Shown: positions 1 through 9,549, counted from the stretch's first letter. The stretch is 64,000 nt of DNA from Martelella lutilitoris (GCF_005924265.1 NZ_VCLB01000004.1:248001-312000); one strand, 5' to 3'. Made by a program: numbers and translations. The notes: a model not told the origin generated them from the sequence alone.

Positions 1-33
1 TGCAGTTGGTGCCCAATTTCTCCCTGGTGCACC

Positions 34-61
34 GCAGCAGCTGTTCCCCTCTGGAGGTTTT
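34..61 (+). repeat. 28-bp tandem core repeat, copy A
   Basis: This 28-bp stretch runs from GCAGCAGCTG to GGAGGTTTT and recurs without mismatch at 234-261, exactly 200 bp downstream. It contains CCTC-TG-GAGG, which is both a small inverted repeat and a sequence with Shine-Dalgarno (GGAGG) and anti-Shine-Dalgarno (CCTC) character. Each copy is followed 16-20 nt later by an intrinsic terminator. Confidence 0.85.
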
Positions 62-80
62 GAGAGACCTTCTAACTCAA

Positions 81-113
81 AGGGCCCCGTTTTTTCGGTG
101 GCCCTCTTTTTTT
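81..113 (+). terminator. Intrinsic terminator of unit A
   Basis: AGGGCC (81-86) pairs with GGCCCT (100-105). An inner CCG/CGG (87-89 with 96-98) closes on a T-rich loop, and a run of seven T follows at 107-113. Confidence 0.8.
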
Positions 114-160
114 GCCCGCGATTCCCTGTTCTTTTTTTTCGCATTTCACGATGAAAACTG

Positions 161-189
161 TTGCAACGCGCACAAAAAAGAACCATATG
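161..189 (+). promoter_or_regulatory. Possible promoter for unit B
   Basis: TTGCAA (161-166) is followed after 17 bp by CATATG (184-189). This is a moderate match to a housekeeping promoter and would start a transcript near 196 that ends at the terminator at 307, giving an RNA of about 110 nt. This is an inference from spacing and hexamers only. Confidence 0.3.
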
Positions 190-233
190 CTGAGTTAGCT
201 GATGCATACGGCGACGACTCGTTGAGTCTCGCT

Positions 234-261
234 GCAGCAGCTGTTCCCCTCTGGAGGTTTT
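234..261 (+). repeat. 28-bp tandem core repeat, copy B
   Basis: Identical over 28 bp to 34-61. The flanks diverge immediately on both sides except for scattered matches. Confidence 0.85.
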
Positions 262-276
262 ACCTTCACACCTTAC

Positions 277-307
277 AAGGGCCCCGTTTGGAGGCCCTTT
301 TTTTTGC
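277..307 (+). terminator. Intrinsic terminator of unit B
   Basis: AAGGGCC (277-283) pairs with GGCCCTT (293-299). An inner CC/GG pair closes the loop, and the T run continues to 307 (ten consecutive T from 298). Confidence 0.85.
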
Positions 308-522
308 CTTGCGTCAGGTCGGGGGAACCGGAAGCGCTCTTCGGCAATTCAAGGCGTATACCCTTTCTTGTACTTTGTGTTTTAGAACGGCAGGACCTTT
401 TCGACGTGACGAACGCGGAAAGGCTTCCGGAGACCATTTCGGGACGACTGGAAAATTGCGCATGTGTCCGGCGTAGGCTACACATGACAGAGCTTCGAGG
501 GCCCGAGACGGAAAGGAATTGA
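308..522. other. Intergenic region without recognisable gene
   Basis: About 215 bp between the second terminator and the old yellow enzyme gene. It must carry the promoter of that gene, but I see no convincing hexamer pair. Short reading frames here lack ribosome binding sites. Confidence 0.5.
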
Positions 523-1638
523 ATGGCCAATCTTTTTGATCCCATCACGATCGGCGATGTCACTCTCGAAAACCGCATCATCATGGGCCCGCTGATGCGC
601 AACCGCTCTCCTGATGCCATTCCGAACGCGCTGAATGTCGAATATTACCGACAGCGCGCCACGGCCGGTCTGATCATTTCCGAGGCGACCGCGATCACCG
701 AGCAGGGCCAGGGCTATTCCCATGCGCCGGGCATCTACAGCGATGAAGCCGTCGAGGGCTGGCAGCATGTGACGAAGGCGGTCCATGAATCCGGCGGCAA
801 GATTTTCTGCCAGCTCATGCATGTCGGCCGGATCTCGCACAAATCTCTGCAGCCTTTCGGTGATCCGCCGGTGGCCCCCTCGCCCATTCAGGCCCGCGCC
901 AAGACCTTCGTCGTCTATTCCGACGGCACCAGCGATTTCATCGAGACCTCGATGCCACGCCAGCTCAAGCCCTACGAGATTTCCGGCATCATCGAGGACT
1001 ACCGCCGCGCTGCCGCACGCGCCATGGAGGCCGGTTTCGACGGCGTGGAAATCCACGGCGCCAATGGCTATCTCGTCGACCAGTTCCTGCGCTCCGGCAC
1101 CAACCAGCGCACCGATCTCTACGGCGGCCCGCTGGAAAACCGCGCGCGCTTCATGTTCGATGTCGTCGGCGCCATCGCGCGCGAGATCGGTCCCGGGCGC
1201 ACAGCCATCCGTCTTTCACCCGTTGCGCCGTCGAACGACATTTTCGACGAAAGGCCGCAGCCGCTGTTCAATTATCTGGCAAGCCAGCTGAGCGCCTACG
1301 ACCTTGCCTATGTCCATATTGTCGAGGGCGCGACCGGCGGCGATCGCGCCTACCAGCAGGGCCCCGAACCATTCAACTACGACGAAATGCGCGAGACCTA
1401 CTATCGCACCGACGGCTCCGGCGCATGGATGGTCAACAACGGCTATGACCGGCAGCTTGCCATCGATGCGCTGGAAAAGGAGCGCGCCGACCTCATCTGC
1501 TTTGGCCGTCCCTTCGTCGCCAATCCCGACCTTGTGCGCCGGCTTCGGATCAATGCGCAGCTCAATGCGTTGGATCAGAGGACGCTGTTCGGCGGAGATG
1601 AGAAGGGCTACACCGATTATCCCGTGCTCGGCAGCTAA
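523..1638 (+). CDS. Alkene reductase, old yellow enzyme (OYE) family
   Basis: An FMN-dependent NAD(P)H:flavin oxidoreductase of 371 aa, the usual length of NemA/OYE-type ene-reductases. These cytosolic enzymes reduce activated C=C bonds, maleimides, nitro compounds and nitrate esters. Visible signatures are the FMN-binding HVGR at residues 100-103, the substrate-binding H178-x-x-N181 pair in IHGANGYL, and the following DQFLRSG...YGGPLENRARF block. The start is set by AAGGAA about 5 nt before the ATG. The closest characterised type is N-ethylmaleimide reductase, but physiological substrates of this family are rarely known. The Ca2+/H+ antiporter gene follows after 43 bp on the same strand and may be co-transcribed. 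Confidence 0.93.
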   Translation: MANLFDPITIGDVTLENRIIMGPLMRNRSPDAIPNALNVEYYRQRATAGLIISEATAITEQGQGYSHAPGIYSDEAVEGWQHVTKAVHESGGKIFCQLMHVGRISHKSLQPFGDPPVAPSPIQARAKTFVVYSDGTSDFIETSMPRQLKPYEISGIIEDYRRAAARAMEAGFDGVEIHGANGYLVDQFLRSGTNQRTDLYGGPLENRARFMFDVVGAIAREIGPGRTAIRLSPVAPSNDIFDERPQPLFNYLASQLSAYDLAYVHIVEGATGGDRAYQQGPEPFNYDEMRETYYRTDGSGAWMVNNGYDRQLAIDALEKERADLICFGRPFVANPDLVRRLRINAQLNALDQRTLFGGDEKGYTDYPVLGS

Positions 1639-1681
1639 GGATCGTGCGCCCTGACGGGCGAGAGAACGGGGTTGCTTCGAC

Positions 1682-2776
1682 ATGCTGAAATTCCTGCGCG
1701 GTGAAATCCTGCTCTTGCAGGCCGTTCCGGCCGCCCTTGTCGCCTATCTTTTCGAGCATGCCGTGATGGAGGCGGGCCAGGTCTTCGCCCTGATGGCAGC
1801 CGCCGTGCTGATCGTTTCGATCGCCTCGGCTTCCATGCGCGTCGCCCATCATGCTGAAATCCTCGCCGCCAAGGCGGGCGAACCCTATGGCACGATGATC
1901 CTGACGCTGTCGGCCGTGCTGGTCGAGGTGCTGATCCTGGTGATCATGATGCAGCAGACCCAGCAGCCGACGCTGGTACGCGACACGATCTATTCCGCCG
2001 TCATGCTCGACATCAACGGCATTCTCGGCCTTGCGGCGCTCCTCGGCGGACTGAAGCACGGCGAGCAGCCCTATAATGATGATTCCGGCCGCACCTATTC
2101 GGTGATGATCCTGACGGCCATGGGCATCTCGATGATCGTGCCCGATTTCGTGCCGAAGGAAAGCTGGCACTATTATTCCGCCTTCACCATCGTCGCCATG
2201 CTGGCGCTCTATGCCGTTTTCCTGAAGATGCAGGTCGGCCAGCACAGCTATTTCTTCTCCTACCGCTACCCGAAAATGCGGGCGGGCGCGGAGCAGAGCG
2301 CAGCGGACGCGGAAGAGCATGGGCCGACGGCGCTTTCAGTCGGCGTGATTCTGGCCGGCGTGGCGGTGATCGGCCTCCTGGCAGAATTCATGTCCGCTTT
2401 CCTATCCGACGGTCTTGAAGGCACCGGCGCGCCGCTGGCGCTGACGGCCATCCTGGTCGCGGCCATTGCCGCCGGACCGGAAATCCTCACCGCGCTCCGC
2501 GCGGCGCTGAAAAACCGGATGCAGGCCGTCGTCAACATCGCGCTCGGCGCCTCGTTGTCGACGGTCATCCTCACCGTTCCGGTGGTCGAGGCAATCGCGC
2601 TTTTCACCGGACAGCCCTTCACCATGGCCATGACCCCGGTTCAGATCACCATGGTCGCGATCACACTGGTCGCCGCCGCCATCAACGTCAGTGACGGCGA
2701 GACCAACGCGATCGAGGGCATGACGCATTTCGTGCTGTTCGCCACCTTCATCATGCTCTCATTCCTGGGGCTTTAG
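1682..2776 (+). CDS. Calcium/cation:proton antiporter, ChaA/y4hA type
   Basis: A 364-aa integral inner-membrane protein of the CaCA superfamily, with about ten to eleven hydrophobic segments. The two pseudo-symmetric alpha repeats can be seen: GEPYGTMILTLSAVLVEV near residues 65-85 and GPEILTALRAAL followed by NIALGASLSTVILTVPVVE near residues 260-310. The acidic residue in each repeat is the usual cation ligand. The family exchanges Ca2+ or Na+/K+ for protons. Rhizobial members are usually annotated as ionic transporter y4hA. A polar loop near residues 195-215 separates the halves. The gene ends at the edge of a palindromic repeat that could terminate transcription. Confidence 0.88.
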   Translation: MLKFLRGEILLLQAVPAALVAYLFEHAVMEAGQVFALMAAAVLIVSIASASMRVAHHAEILAAKAGEPYGTMILTLSAVLVEVLILVIMMQQTQQPTLVRDTIYSAVMLDINGILGLAALLGGLKHGEQPYNDDSGRTYSVMILTAMGISMIVPDFVPKESWHYYSAFTIVAMLALYAVFLKMQVGQHSYFFSYRYPKMRAGAEQSAADAEEHGPTALSVGVILAGVAVIGLLAEFMSAFLSDGLEGTGAPLALTAILVAAIAAGPEILTALRAALKNRMQAVVNIALGASLSTVILTVPVVEAIALFTGQPFTMAMTPVQITMVAITLVAAAINVSDGETNAIEGMTHFVLFATFIMLSFLGL

Positions 2777-2834
2777 AGCGCCGTGCGTCCATTTGGACGC
2801 ACAAAGGACGCTCTAACCTATTGAATCTACCCAT
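2774..2834 (+). repeat. Compound palindromic repeat, copy 1 (partial)
   Basis: TAGAGCG (2774-2780) pairs with CGCTCTA (2809-2815), enclosing GTGCGTCC (2783-2790) paired with GGACGCAC (2795-2802). It is followed by a TATTGAATCTAC tail. The same unit recurs at 37069-37177 and, inverted, at 42205-42309, where a second hairpin is attached. Here the second hairpin is missing. The element overlaps the antiporter stop codon and sits between convergent genes, so it may act as a bidirectional terminator. Confidence 0.85.
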
Positions 2835-3856
2835 CAGGCGGCGCTGGTCTGCCTCGCGCCGTCTTCCGCCGGCAGCGTCACACCGAGATCTTCCAGGGCA
2901 ATTGCGATCGCGTCGTCGAGCGGTGTGTGCGGTTCATGCCCCAGAAAGGCCACCAGCTTGTCGTTCTTCATGTGCATCGGCGTGCGCCATAGATAGCGGA
3001 TTTCGAGGATTTCCCGCATCAGCGCGACGAAGGGCGCGAGCATGGGCACAAGGAACCACGGAAACGGCCGCACGGGCAGATCCGCCCTCCCCGACACGCG
3101 CCGGATGGCCTCGATCATAGCGGATCCGTCCTCGTCCCAATGCCCCTCGAAGTGAAAGTTGGCGTAAGACGGCAATTCTCTCGCGCGCGCATCGAGTGCT
3201 GCGAAAGTCTCGCCAAGGTCGGGCAGATAGGCCCATTGGTGGCCGATGCCGGGCGCGCTCAGCCGCGTGACGGAGCCGAGCGGCTTGCCGGCCTTCACCA
3301 TCTGGCCAAACCAGCTGTTGGCCCCGCTGGTCCCGCCGAAAAAGTCCCCTGCCCTGACGAGAATGACCTGGGTGCCGTTCCAGGCCGCCTCACGCAGGCG
3401 CGCCTCCATCTCGATACGGAGACGCCCCTTGCGCGTCGTCGCGCTCTGCGGGCTGTCTTCCTTTGGCTCAGGCAGGGCGTCCGGCCCGAAATTATAGACC
3501 GTGCCCGGAAACAGGATGCGGGCGCGGTTGGCCTTGGCCGCGACGATCGTGTTGTCCAGCATCGGGAGCACGAGCTTCTGCCAGTTGCGGTAGCCCGGCG
3601 GATTGACCCCGTGGAAGATGAGGGTCGCGCCTTCGGCCGCCGCCATGACATCTTCAAGCTTCATGGCGTCACCGGCAACCCATTCATAGACCGGGAATTT
3701 GCGCGCCTGCTTTTCGGGATTGCGGTTCATGGCGCGGATGCGATAGCCGCGCCGGCTGAGCGCTCTGGCGACAGCGCCGCCGACGCCGCCACTTGCGCCG
3801 AGGACAAGGGCGAGCGGGCGCGTCACGAGCGCATTGCGGGGATAGGTCTCAGTCAT
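2834..3856 (-). CDS. NAD(P)-binding epimerase/dehydratase-like oxidoreductase (extended SDR)
   Basis: A 340-aa cytosolic protein with an N-terminal Rossmann motif LVLGASGGVGGAVA at about residues 17-30, typical of extended or atypical SDRs that bind NAD(P). Further fold features are a GD after the third strand (VAGDAMKLEDV), FHGVNPPGY, and an active-site-like TVYNFGP in place of the classical YxxxK. The substrate is unknown, and related proteins are annotated only as NAD-dependent epimerase or NAD(P)H-binding protein. The gene is divergent from the LysR gene at 3944, with 87 bp between the starts, so the LysR protein is its likely regulator. Confidence 0.8.
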   Translation of the reverse strand: MTETYPRNALVTRPLALVLGASGGVGGAVARALSRRGYRIRAMNRNPEKQARKFPVYEWVAGDAMKLEDVMAAAEGATLIFHGVNPPGYRNWQKLVLPMLDNTIVAAKANRARILFPGTVYNFGPDALPEPKEDSPQSATTRKGRLRIEMEARLREAAWNGTQVILVRAGDFFGGTSGANSWFGQMVKAGKPLGSVTRLSAPGIGHQWAYLPDLGETFAALDARARELPSYANFHFEGHWDEDGSAMIEAIRRVSGRADLPVRPFPWFLVPMLAPFVALMREILEIRYLWRTPMHMKNDKLVAFLGHEPHTPLDDAIAIALEDLGVTLPAEDGARQTSAA

Positions 3857-3924
3857 CGGTTCGGTCCTTTGCCGTTCTCAACACTGAAGCCATGATCGGC
3901 GAAGTCTTCATCAAACGGAATTGT

Positions 3925-3940
3925 ATAAAAACGTGTTTAT
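3925..3940. promoter_or_regulatory. Possible LysR operator in divergent intergenic region
   Basis: ATAAA (3925-3929) and TTTAT (3936-3940) form an AT-rich inverted repeat with 6 bp between the arms. It fits the loose T-N11-A form of LysR sites and lies between the divergent oxidoreductase and LysR genes. It is short, so the call is tentative. Confidence 0.3.
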
Positions 3941-3943
3941 GCT

Positions 3944-4840
3944 ATGCATATTTGTATGGATAGAACGAGTTGGGATCATTACCGCACCTTGCTGGCGGTG
4001 CTCGATACGGGCACGCTTTCGGGCGCCGCGCGCCGGCTCGGACTGACCCAGCCGACGGTCGGCCGCCATATCGAGGCGCTGGAGGCGGAAGCCGGGCAGC
4101 AATTGTTCACCCGCTCGCAGCGCGGACTGGAGCCGACCGACACTGCGCGCGCCATGCGCCATCTTGCCGAGGGCATGGCGGCGTCCGCCGACGCAATCCG
4201 CCGTACGGCCTCGGAAAGCCGGAACAGCGTTGCCGGGACCGTCAGGATCAGCGCTTCCGATGTCATCGCGATCGAGGTTCTGCCCGAGATCCTCGCGCCG
4301 CTAATGGCAGCGCATCCCGCGCTCGATATCGAGGTTTCGGTCTCCGATGCGGTGGAGGATATTCTGGCGCGCAAGGCCGATATCGCGCTCAGGATGGTGG
4401 AGCCGAAGCAGGAGGCGCTGCTGGTGCGCAATATCGGCATGATCCCGATCGGCTGCTTCGCCCGCAAGGAGGTGATCGAGCGTTTCGGCGCTCCCGCCAC
4501 GCTCGAAGAGGTCGAAAAGCGCCCCACCATCGGCTTCGATCACGAGCTGGTCTATATCCGCGAGGCGTTGGACGCCTTCGGCGACCTGAAGATGCCGGCA
4601 TTCGACTTCCGCTCGGATAGCAATCTCGCCCAGCTTGCGGCGATCCGCGCAGGCTGCGGCTTCGGTTTCTGCCAGGCCCCGATAGGCCGGCGCGATCCCC
4701 GCCTTGAGGAGGTGCTTCAAGGACAGGTGCCGCTCAGCCTGCCCCTCTGGGTGGTGATGCATGAGGACCTGCGCCATTCGCCGCGCTGCCGGGCAGTCTT
4801 TGATGCGCTGGTGAAGGGGCTCAAGGCCTATATTGCATGA
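3944..4840 (+). CDS. LysR-family transcriptional regulator
   Basis: A 298-aa regulator with an N-terminal winged helix-turn-helix (about residues 10-65, including LSGAARRLGLTQPTVGRHIEALE) and a C-terminal periplasmic-binding-protein-like effector domain. The first ATG is at 3944. A second in-frame ATG at 3956 gives MDRTSWDHYRTLLAV, a more typical LysR N-terminus. Neither has a clear Shine-Dalgarno sequence, so the start may be either one. It is divergent from the NAD(P)-binding oxidoreductase and probably controls that gene and itself. The effector is unknown. Confidence 0.88.
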   Translation: MHICMDRTSWDHYRTLLAVLDTGTLSGAARRLGLTQPTVGRHIEALEAEAGQQLFTRSQRGLEPTDTARAMRHLAEGMAASADAIRRTASESRNSVAGTVRISASDVIAIEVLPEILAPLMAAHPALDIEVSVSDAVEDILARKADIALRMVEPKQEALLVRNIGMIPIGCFARKEVIERFGAPATLEEVEKRPTIGFDHELVYIREALDAFGDLKMPAFDFRSDSNLAQLAAIRAGCGFGFCQAPIGRRDPRLEEVLQGQVPLSLPLWVVMHEDLRHSPRCRAVFDALVKGLKAYIA

Positions 4841-4843
4841 GGC

Positions 4844-5980
4844 TCAGCGCCCGTCGGCCGGCAGATAGCGATCGACGATCAGATGCCATTGCTCGCTTTC
4901 CAGCGTCGACAGGATGGCGATATTGATGGCTTCGCGCGCCGGATCGTTCTTGGGCAGGATCAGACCGTAATTCTGCTGCGAGAAGGAAAGGCCCGCCAGA
5001 TAAAGTCCGGAAAAATCGCGAAGTCCCCATTGCAGCGCCGCCCGGTCATAGACAAAGGCGTCGATCTCGCCATGGGAAAGCGCTTTGAGCCCGGTCTCCA
5101 GATCCGGATAGTTCTCGGGAGCAACGTGGAGAATATCGAGTTCAGAGGCCGCCGAGGACCGGGGGACCGTACCGACCCTCAGGCCGCCGAGGTCGCCGAC
5201 GCTCTCGATCGCGCTGGTGCTGATCGAGGAGGTCAGTCCGGCGGCAAGTTGCGCCGTCGTGATCGCCGCCAGGATCAAGGCCGCGAACATCCAGAACATG
5301 GCCAGCAACCGTCCGAGAAAGGTTACCGGCGCCTTGTCGCCATAGCCGACAGTGGTCATCGTCACCGTCGCCCACCAGAACCCGGAGAACACGCCGCGCG
5401 CCGGCCGCGGCTCGAATTGTTCGGGATTGGCCCGCCGCTCCAGAAGCCAGATCAGCGCGCCGATGATGAAGACGGGGCCGGTCAGCAGGCCGAGCATGTA
5501 GAGAAAGGCCGGCGAGGTCAGCAGTTCCAGCATGAAGCGCGGGCCGAGCCGATCGACGAGCCGGACCGCGACGCCGACGCTGCCGCTGTAATAGGGCTGT
5601 GTAAAGTCGATCACCGCCTCGTCGCGCGCATTGATCGGAACGGGGCCGATCGCCGCGCCAAGCGTTCCGTCCTCAACCCTTGCGACCATGTCGGCCGGAT
5701 CGGTCTCAACGAGCCGGTAGTCGGTATCGAGGTTGCGGCTGAGCGCATTCATCAGGTCGACGCCGAGCCCGTACCAGGATCCGTCCCGGTCCTGCATCAC
5801 GAAGGGCGGAACGGCATGCACGCCGACCGCCACGGGCGCCTGCGCGGCTGAGTCTGTCTGGTCTGCCGGCTGCTGCGCCCATGCGCCGCCTGTTGAAAAG
5901 CCAAGAATCAGCAAGGCCAAAAGGCAAGAAAGCGCTTGGGTGACGGACAGGCTGGATACGGAAAAGAAGCTCAGTTTCAT
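4844..5980 (-). CDS. Ligand-gated potassium channel, GluR0-like (solute-binding domain plus TVGYGD pore)
   Basis: This 378-aa protein has the architecture of a prokaryotic ionotropic glutamate receptor. A signal peptide (residues 1-35, cleavage near AWA-QQ) precedes the first lobe of an amino-acid-binding domain (about 50-150, with the R119 motif NARDEAVIDFTQPYY). Next are TM1 (158-180), a pore helix and the potassium selectivity filter TVGYGD (210-215), and TM2 (222-248). The second ligand-binding lobe follows (about 260-373, with an acidic D312). R119 and D312 are at the positions that usually hold the alpha-carboxyl and alpha-amino groups of an amino acid. The pore should conduct K+ when the periplasmic domain binds ligand. 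The start was chosen for the signal peptide; a longer frame upstream overlaps the aminotransferase gene and is not real. Confidence 0.9.
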   Translation of the reverse strand: MKLSFFSVSSLSVTQALSCLLALLILGFSTGGAWAQQPADQTDSAAQAPVAVGVHAVPPFVMQDRDGSWYGLGVDLMNALSRNLDTDYRLVETDPADMVARVEDGTLGAAIGPVPINARDEAVIDFTQPYYSGSVGVAVRLVDRLGPRFMLELLTSPAFLYMLGLLTGPVFIIGALIWLLERRANPEQFEPRPARGVFSGFWWATVTMTTVGYGDKAPVTFLGRLLAMFWMFAALILAAITTAQLAAGLTSSISTSAIESVGDLGGLRVGTVPRSSAASELDILHVAPENYPDLETGLKALSHGEIDAFVYDRAALQWGLRDFSGLYLAGLSFSQQNYGLILPKNDPAREAINIAILSTLESEQWHLIVDRYLPADGR

Positions 5981-6058
5981 GACATCCCGGCTCGATGGTG
6001 AACAACCACGGCTATAGCGCCAATGGCATTGCCTGTTAAGCGCGATCGGCACGAAAAA

Positions 6059-6079
6059 GGGCGCGCCGCCGGCGCGCCC
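6059..6079 (-). terminator. Terminator of the aspartate aminotransferase gene
   Basis: A nine-base GC stem (6059-6067 with 6071-6079) has a 3-nt loop and, read on the minus strand, is followed by five T (6058-6054). It lies just past the aminotransferase stop codon and before the channel gene, so the two are probably separate transcripts. Confidence 0.8.
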
Positions 6080-6105
6080 CTTGATGCATTGAGCGACCGC
6101 CGCGC

Positions 6106-7635
<1,530 letters not shown>

Positions 7636-8022
7636 ATGTGGACGAAAACGGACATGCTGAAGGCGGCGAGAACGGCAAAGTGGAAGCGCGGACTTTCGGC
7701 GCTCGCTCTGCTCGGCACGCCCGCGCTGATGGCCATGACGCCCTTCCCGGCGGTGGCCCGCACCGGTCTCGACACCGCGCCCCTTGCAGCCGCCGATCCG
7801 GCATCCTCATTCTTTTCCGAATACCTGCCCTTCGCTGGCTCTTCCGGTACGGCCTATCACGACCTTCTCAGCCATGCACTTGCCCGTGACCTCCTGATCG
7901 GCGCGATGCTGGCGATCGCGATCGCCATGGTCGCGGGCGCATCCTTCCTGTGGCGGGAAAACGTCAATCACCTCCAGAAAGAGGCCGACCGAAAGAAACG
8001 CGGCGTCCTCGACATTTTTTGA
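7636..8022 (+). CDS. Hypothetical secreted or membrane-anchored small protein
   Basis: A 128-aa protein that I do not recognise. It has a basic N-terminus and a hydrophobic segment (about residues 20-38, GLSALALLGTPALMAMTPF, then AVA-R) that could be a signal peptide. A strongly hydrophobic helix follows at about 85-103 (LLIGAMLAIAIAMVAGASFLW), with a basic C-terminal tail (KEADRKKRGVLDIF) that is likely cytoplasmic. The ATG is preceded by GAAGGAGAAGG at ideal spacing, which supports a real gene. It stands alone, with its own intergenic regions on both sides. No enzymatic motif is visible. Confidence 0.65.
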   Translation: MWTKTDMLKAARTAKWKRGLSALALLGTPALMAMTPFPAVARTGLDTAPLAAADPASSFFSEYLPFAGSSGTAYHDLLSHALARDLLIGAMLAIAIAMVAGASFLWRENVNHLQKEADRKKRGVLDIF

Positions 8023-8027
8023 AGAGA

Positions 8028-8055
8028 CCGGCTTCCGCAACGTACCGAAAGCCGG
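8028..8055 (+). terminator. Weak hairpin after small membrane protein gene
   Basis: CCGGCTT (8028-8034) pairs with AAGCCGG (8049-8055) six bases after the stop codon. There is no proper T tract, so this may be a weak terminator or an mRNA 3' stabiliser. Confidence 0.35.
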
Positions 8056-8115
8056 ATTTCCTTCCGGGCGTCATTGCATTTTCCCCTGGCGAAGCTCCTT
8101 CCAGCCCCTAAAACT

Positions 8116-8131
8116 TTTACCGTTTGATAAA
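8116..8131. promoter_or_regulatory. Degenerate RutR-like site upstream of preT
   Basis: The 16-mer TTTACCGTTTGATAAA matches 10 of the 14 defined positions of the E. coli RutR consensus (TTGACCA-N2-TGGTCAA). It shares the left half TTTACC with the better site at 14564-14579 in front of the amidase gene. It lies 57 bp before the preT start, where a repressor site would be expected. The match is partial, so the call is low confidence. Confidence 0.3.
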
Positions 8132-8187
8132 ATTTTGAATTCGCGCTAGCATTCCATCCAATAACCTTAAAAACGGGGAACATTGCG

Positions 8188-9549
8188 ATGCGAAATCCGG
8201 AACCTGCCTTGAAGGGCGGGCGCCTTGCGCCCGACGACTATCACAAGAATTTTGCCGACCTGCACCCGCCGCTCGACCGGCACGAGGCGGCGGTCGAGGC
8301 CGATCGCTGCTATTTCTGCTACGACGCGCCCTGCATGACGGCCTGTCCGACAGCGATCGACATTCCGCTGTTCATCCGCCAGATCTCGACGGACAACCCG
8401 CTGGGCGCTGCGAAAACCATCTTCGACCAGAACATTTTCGGCGGTATGTGCGCGCGCGTCTGTCCCACCGAAACGCTGTGCGAGGAAGCCTGCGTGCGCA
8501 ACACGGCAGAGAAGAAGCCGGTCGAGATCGGCCTTCTGCAGCGCTACGCCACCGATACGGCGATGGAAAAGAACACGCAGTTCTACACACGCGCCCACGA
8601 GACCGGCAAACGCGTCGCCGTGGTCGGCGCAGGACCCGCGGGTCTTGCCTGCGCCCATCGCCTCGCCATGGCCGGCCACGACGTGGTCGTGCTGGAGGCG
8701 AAGGACAAGGCTGGCGGCCTCAACGAATACGGCCTTGCCGCCTACAAGACCGTCGACGATTTCGCCCAGAAGGAGATCGCCTATCTGCTTGAAATCGGCG
8801 GGATCGAAATTCGTGGCGGGCAGATGCTCGGCCGCGATTTCACCCTCGGGGAACTCCGCCGCGACTATGACGCCGTCTTCCTCGGCATGGGCCTTGGGGG
8901 CGTTAATGAACTCGGCATCCCCGGCGAGGACCTCGGCGCCTGCGAGAACGCCGTCGATTTCATCGAGAACCTGCGCCAGGCCGACGACTTCTCGACTGTT
9001 TCCGTCGGCTCTCACGTCGTCGTTCTCGGCGGCGGCATGACGGCGATCGATGCCGCGGTGCAGTCGAAGCTGCTGGGCGCGGACGAGGTGACGCTCTGCT
9101 ATCGACGCGGCGCGGATGCCATGGGCGCCTCGCAATTCGAGCAGGACCTTGCCGCCTCGCGCGGCGTCTTCATCCGCCACTACCTCGCGCCGAAGGAAAT
9201 CATCGGCGAGGACGGTCACGTCTCCGGCGTGCTGTTCGAGCATACGGAAATCCGCGACGGAAAGCTCGTCGGCACGGGCGAGACCGGCGTGATTGCCGCC
9301 GACCACGTGCTGAAGGCCATCGGCCAGACCTTCGTCACCGAACATCTCGAAGGCCTGAAACTCGAGAACGGCCGCATCGCCGTTGATGCGGAGGGCCGGA
9401 CGTCGCTGGCCGACGTCTGGGCAGGTGGCGACTGCATCAAGCGCGGCGAGGACCTGACCGTTACCTCGGTTCAGCAGGGCCGCGACGCCGCCATTTCCAT
9501 CAATCTCGTTCTCGCCGGCGAAGCGCCGCTGGCAAGCGCCGTGGCTTAA
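8188..9549 (+). CDS. preT: NAD-dependent dihydropyrimidine dehydrogenase, PreT subunit
   Basis: A 453-aa flavin and iron-sulfur subunit of the PreTA dihydropyrimidine dehydrogenase, which interconverts uracil or thymine and their 5,6-dihydro forms with NAD(H). The N-terminal region carries cysteine clusters for [4Fe-4S] centres (CYFCYDAPCMTACPT near residue 45 and CARVCPTETLCEEAC near 90), as in GltD-type proteins. A FAD-binding GAGPAGLACAHRLA follows near residue 150, then an NAD-binding GGGMTAIDAA near 280, and a C-terminal AGGDCIKRGEDLTVTSVQQGR that closes the flavin site. GGGGAA precedes the ATG. preA follows after 13 bp, forming a two-gene operon. Confidence 0.95.
   Translation: MRNPEPALKGGRLAPDDYHKNFADLHPPLDRHEAAVEADRCYFCYDAPCMTACPTAIDIPLFIRQISTDNPLGAAKTIFDQNIFGGMCARVCPTETLCEEACVRNTAEKKPVEIGLLQRYATDTAMEKNTQFYTRAHETGKRVAVVGAGPAGLACAHRLAMAGHDVVVLEAKDKAGGLNEYGLAAYKTVDDFAQKEIAYLLEIGGIEIRGGQMLGRDFTLGELRRDYDAVFLGMGLGGVNELGIPGEDLGACENAVDFIENLRQADDFSTVSVGSHVVVLGGGMTAIDAAVQSKLLGADEVTLCYRRGADAMGASQFEQDLAASRGVFIRHYLAPKEIIGEDGHVSGVLFEHTEIRDGKLVGTGETGVIAADHVLKAIGQTFVTEHLEGLKLENGRIAVDAEGRTSLADVWAGGDCIKRGEDLTVTSVQQGRDAAISINLVLAGEAPLASAVA

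Larger units (their letters stand above)
34..113 (+). ncRNA. Putative small RNA, unit A (3' part)
   Basis: The 28-bp core at 34-61 is followed by a canonical Rho-independent terminator at 81-113. No credible reading frame with a ribosome binding site is present, so the unit looks like the 3' end of a small RNA or of a transcript that starts left of the window. Its 5' end cannot be located because the window begins here. I do not recognise the RNA family. The alternative is the 3' UTR of an upstream gene. Confidence 0.4.
196..307 (+). ncRNA. Putative small RNA, unit B
   Basis: The second unit repeats the core (234-261) and terminator architecture of unit A, with a different linker and 5' part. 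The 5' end at about 196 is inferred from a possible promoter at 161-189. The sequence between the units is not conserved, while the core and the terminator loop are. That pattern fits tandem sibling sRNAs. No protein-coding frame with a plausible start is present. The RNA family is not recognised. Confidence 0.45.

Noticed and set aside
6-476. 156-codon open frame across the small-RNA units
   Set aside because: It runs through both 28-bp repeats and both terminators, has no ribosome binding site and gives a low-complexity Phe-rich protein without a family.
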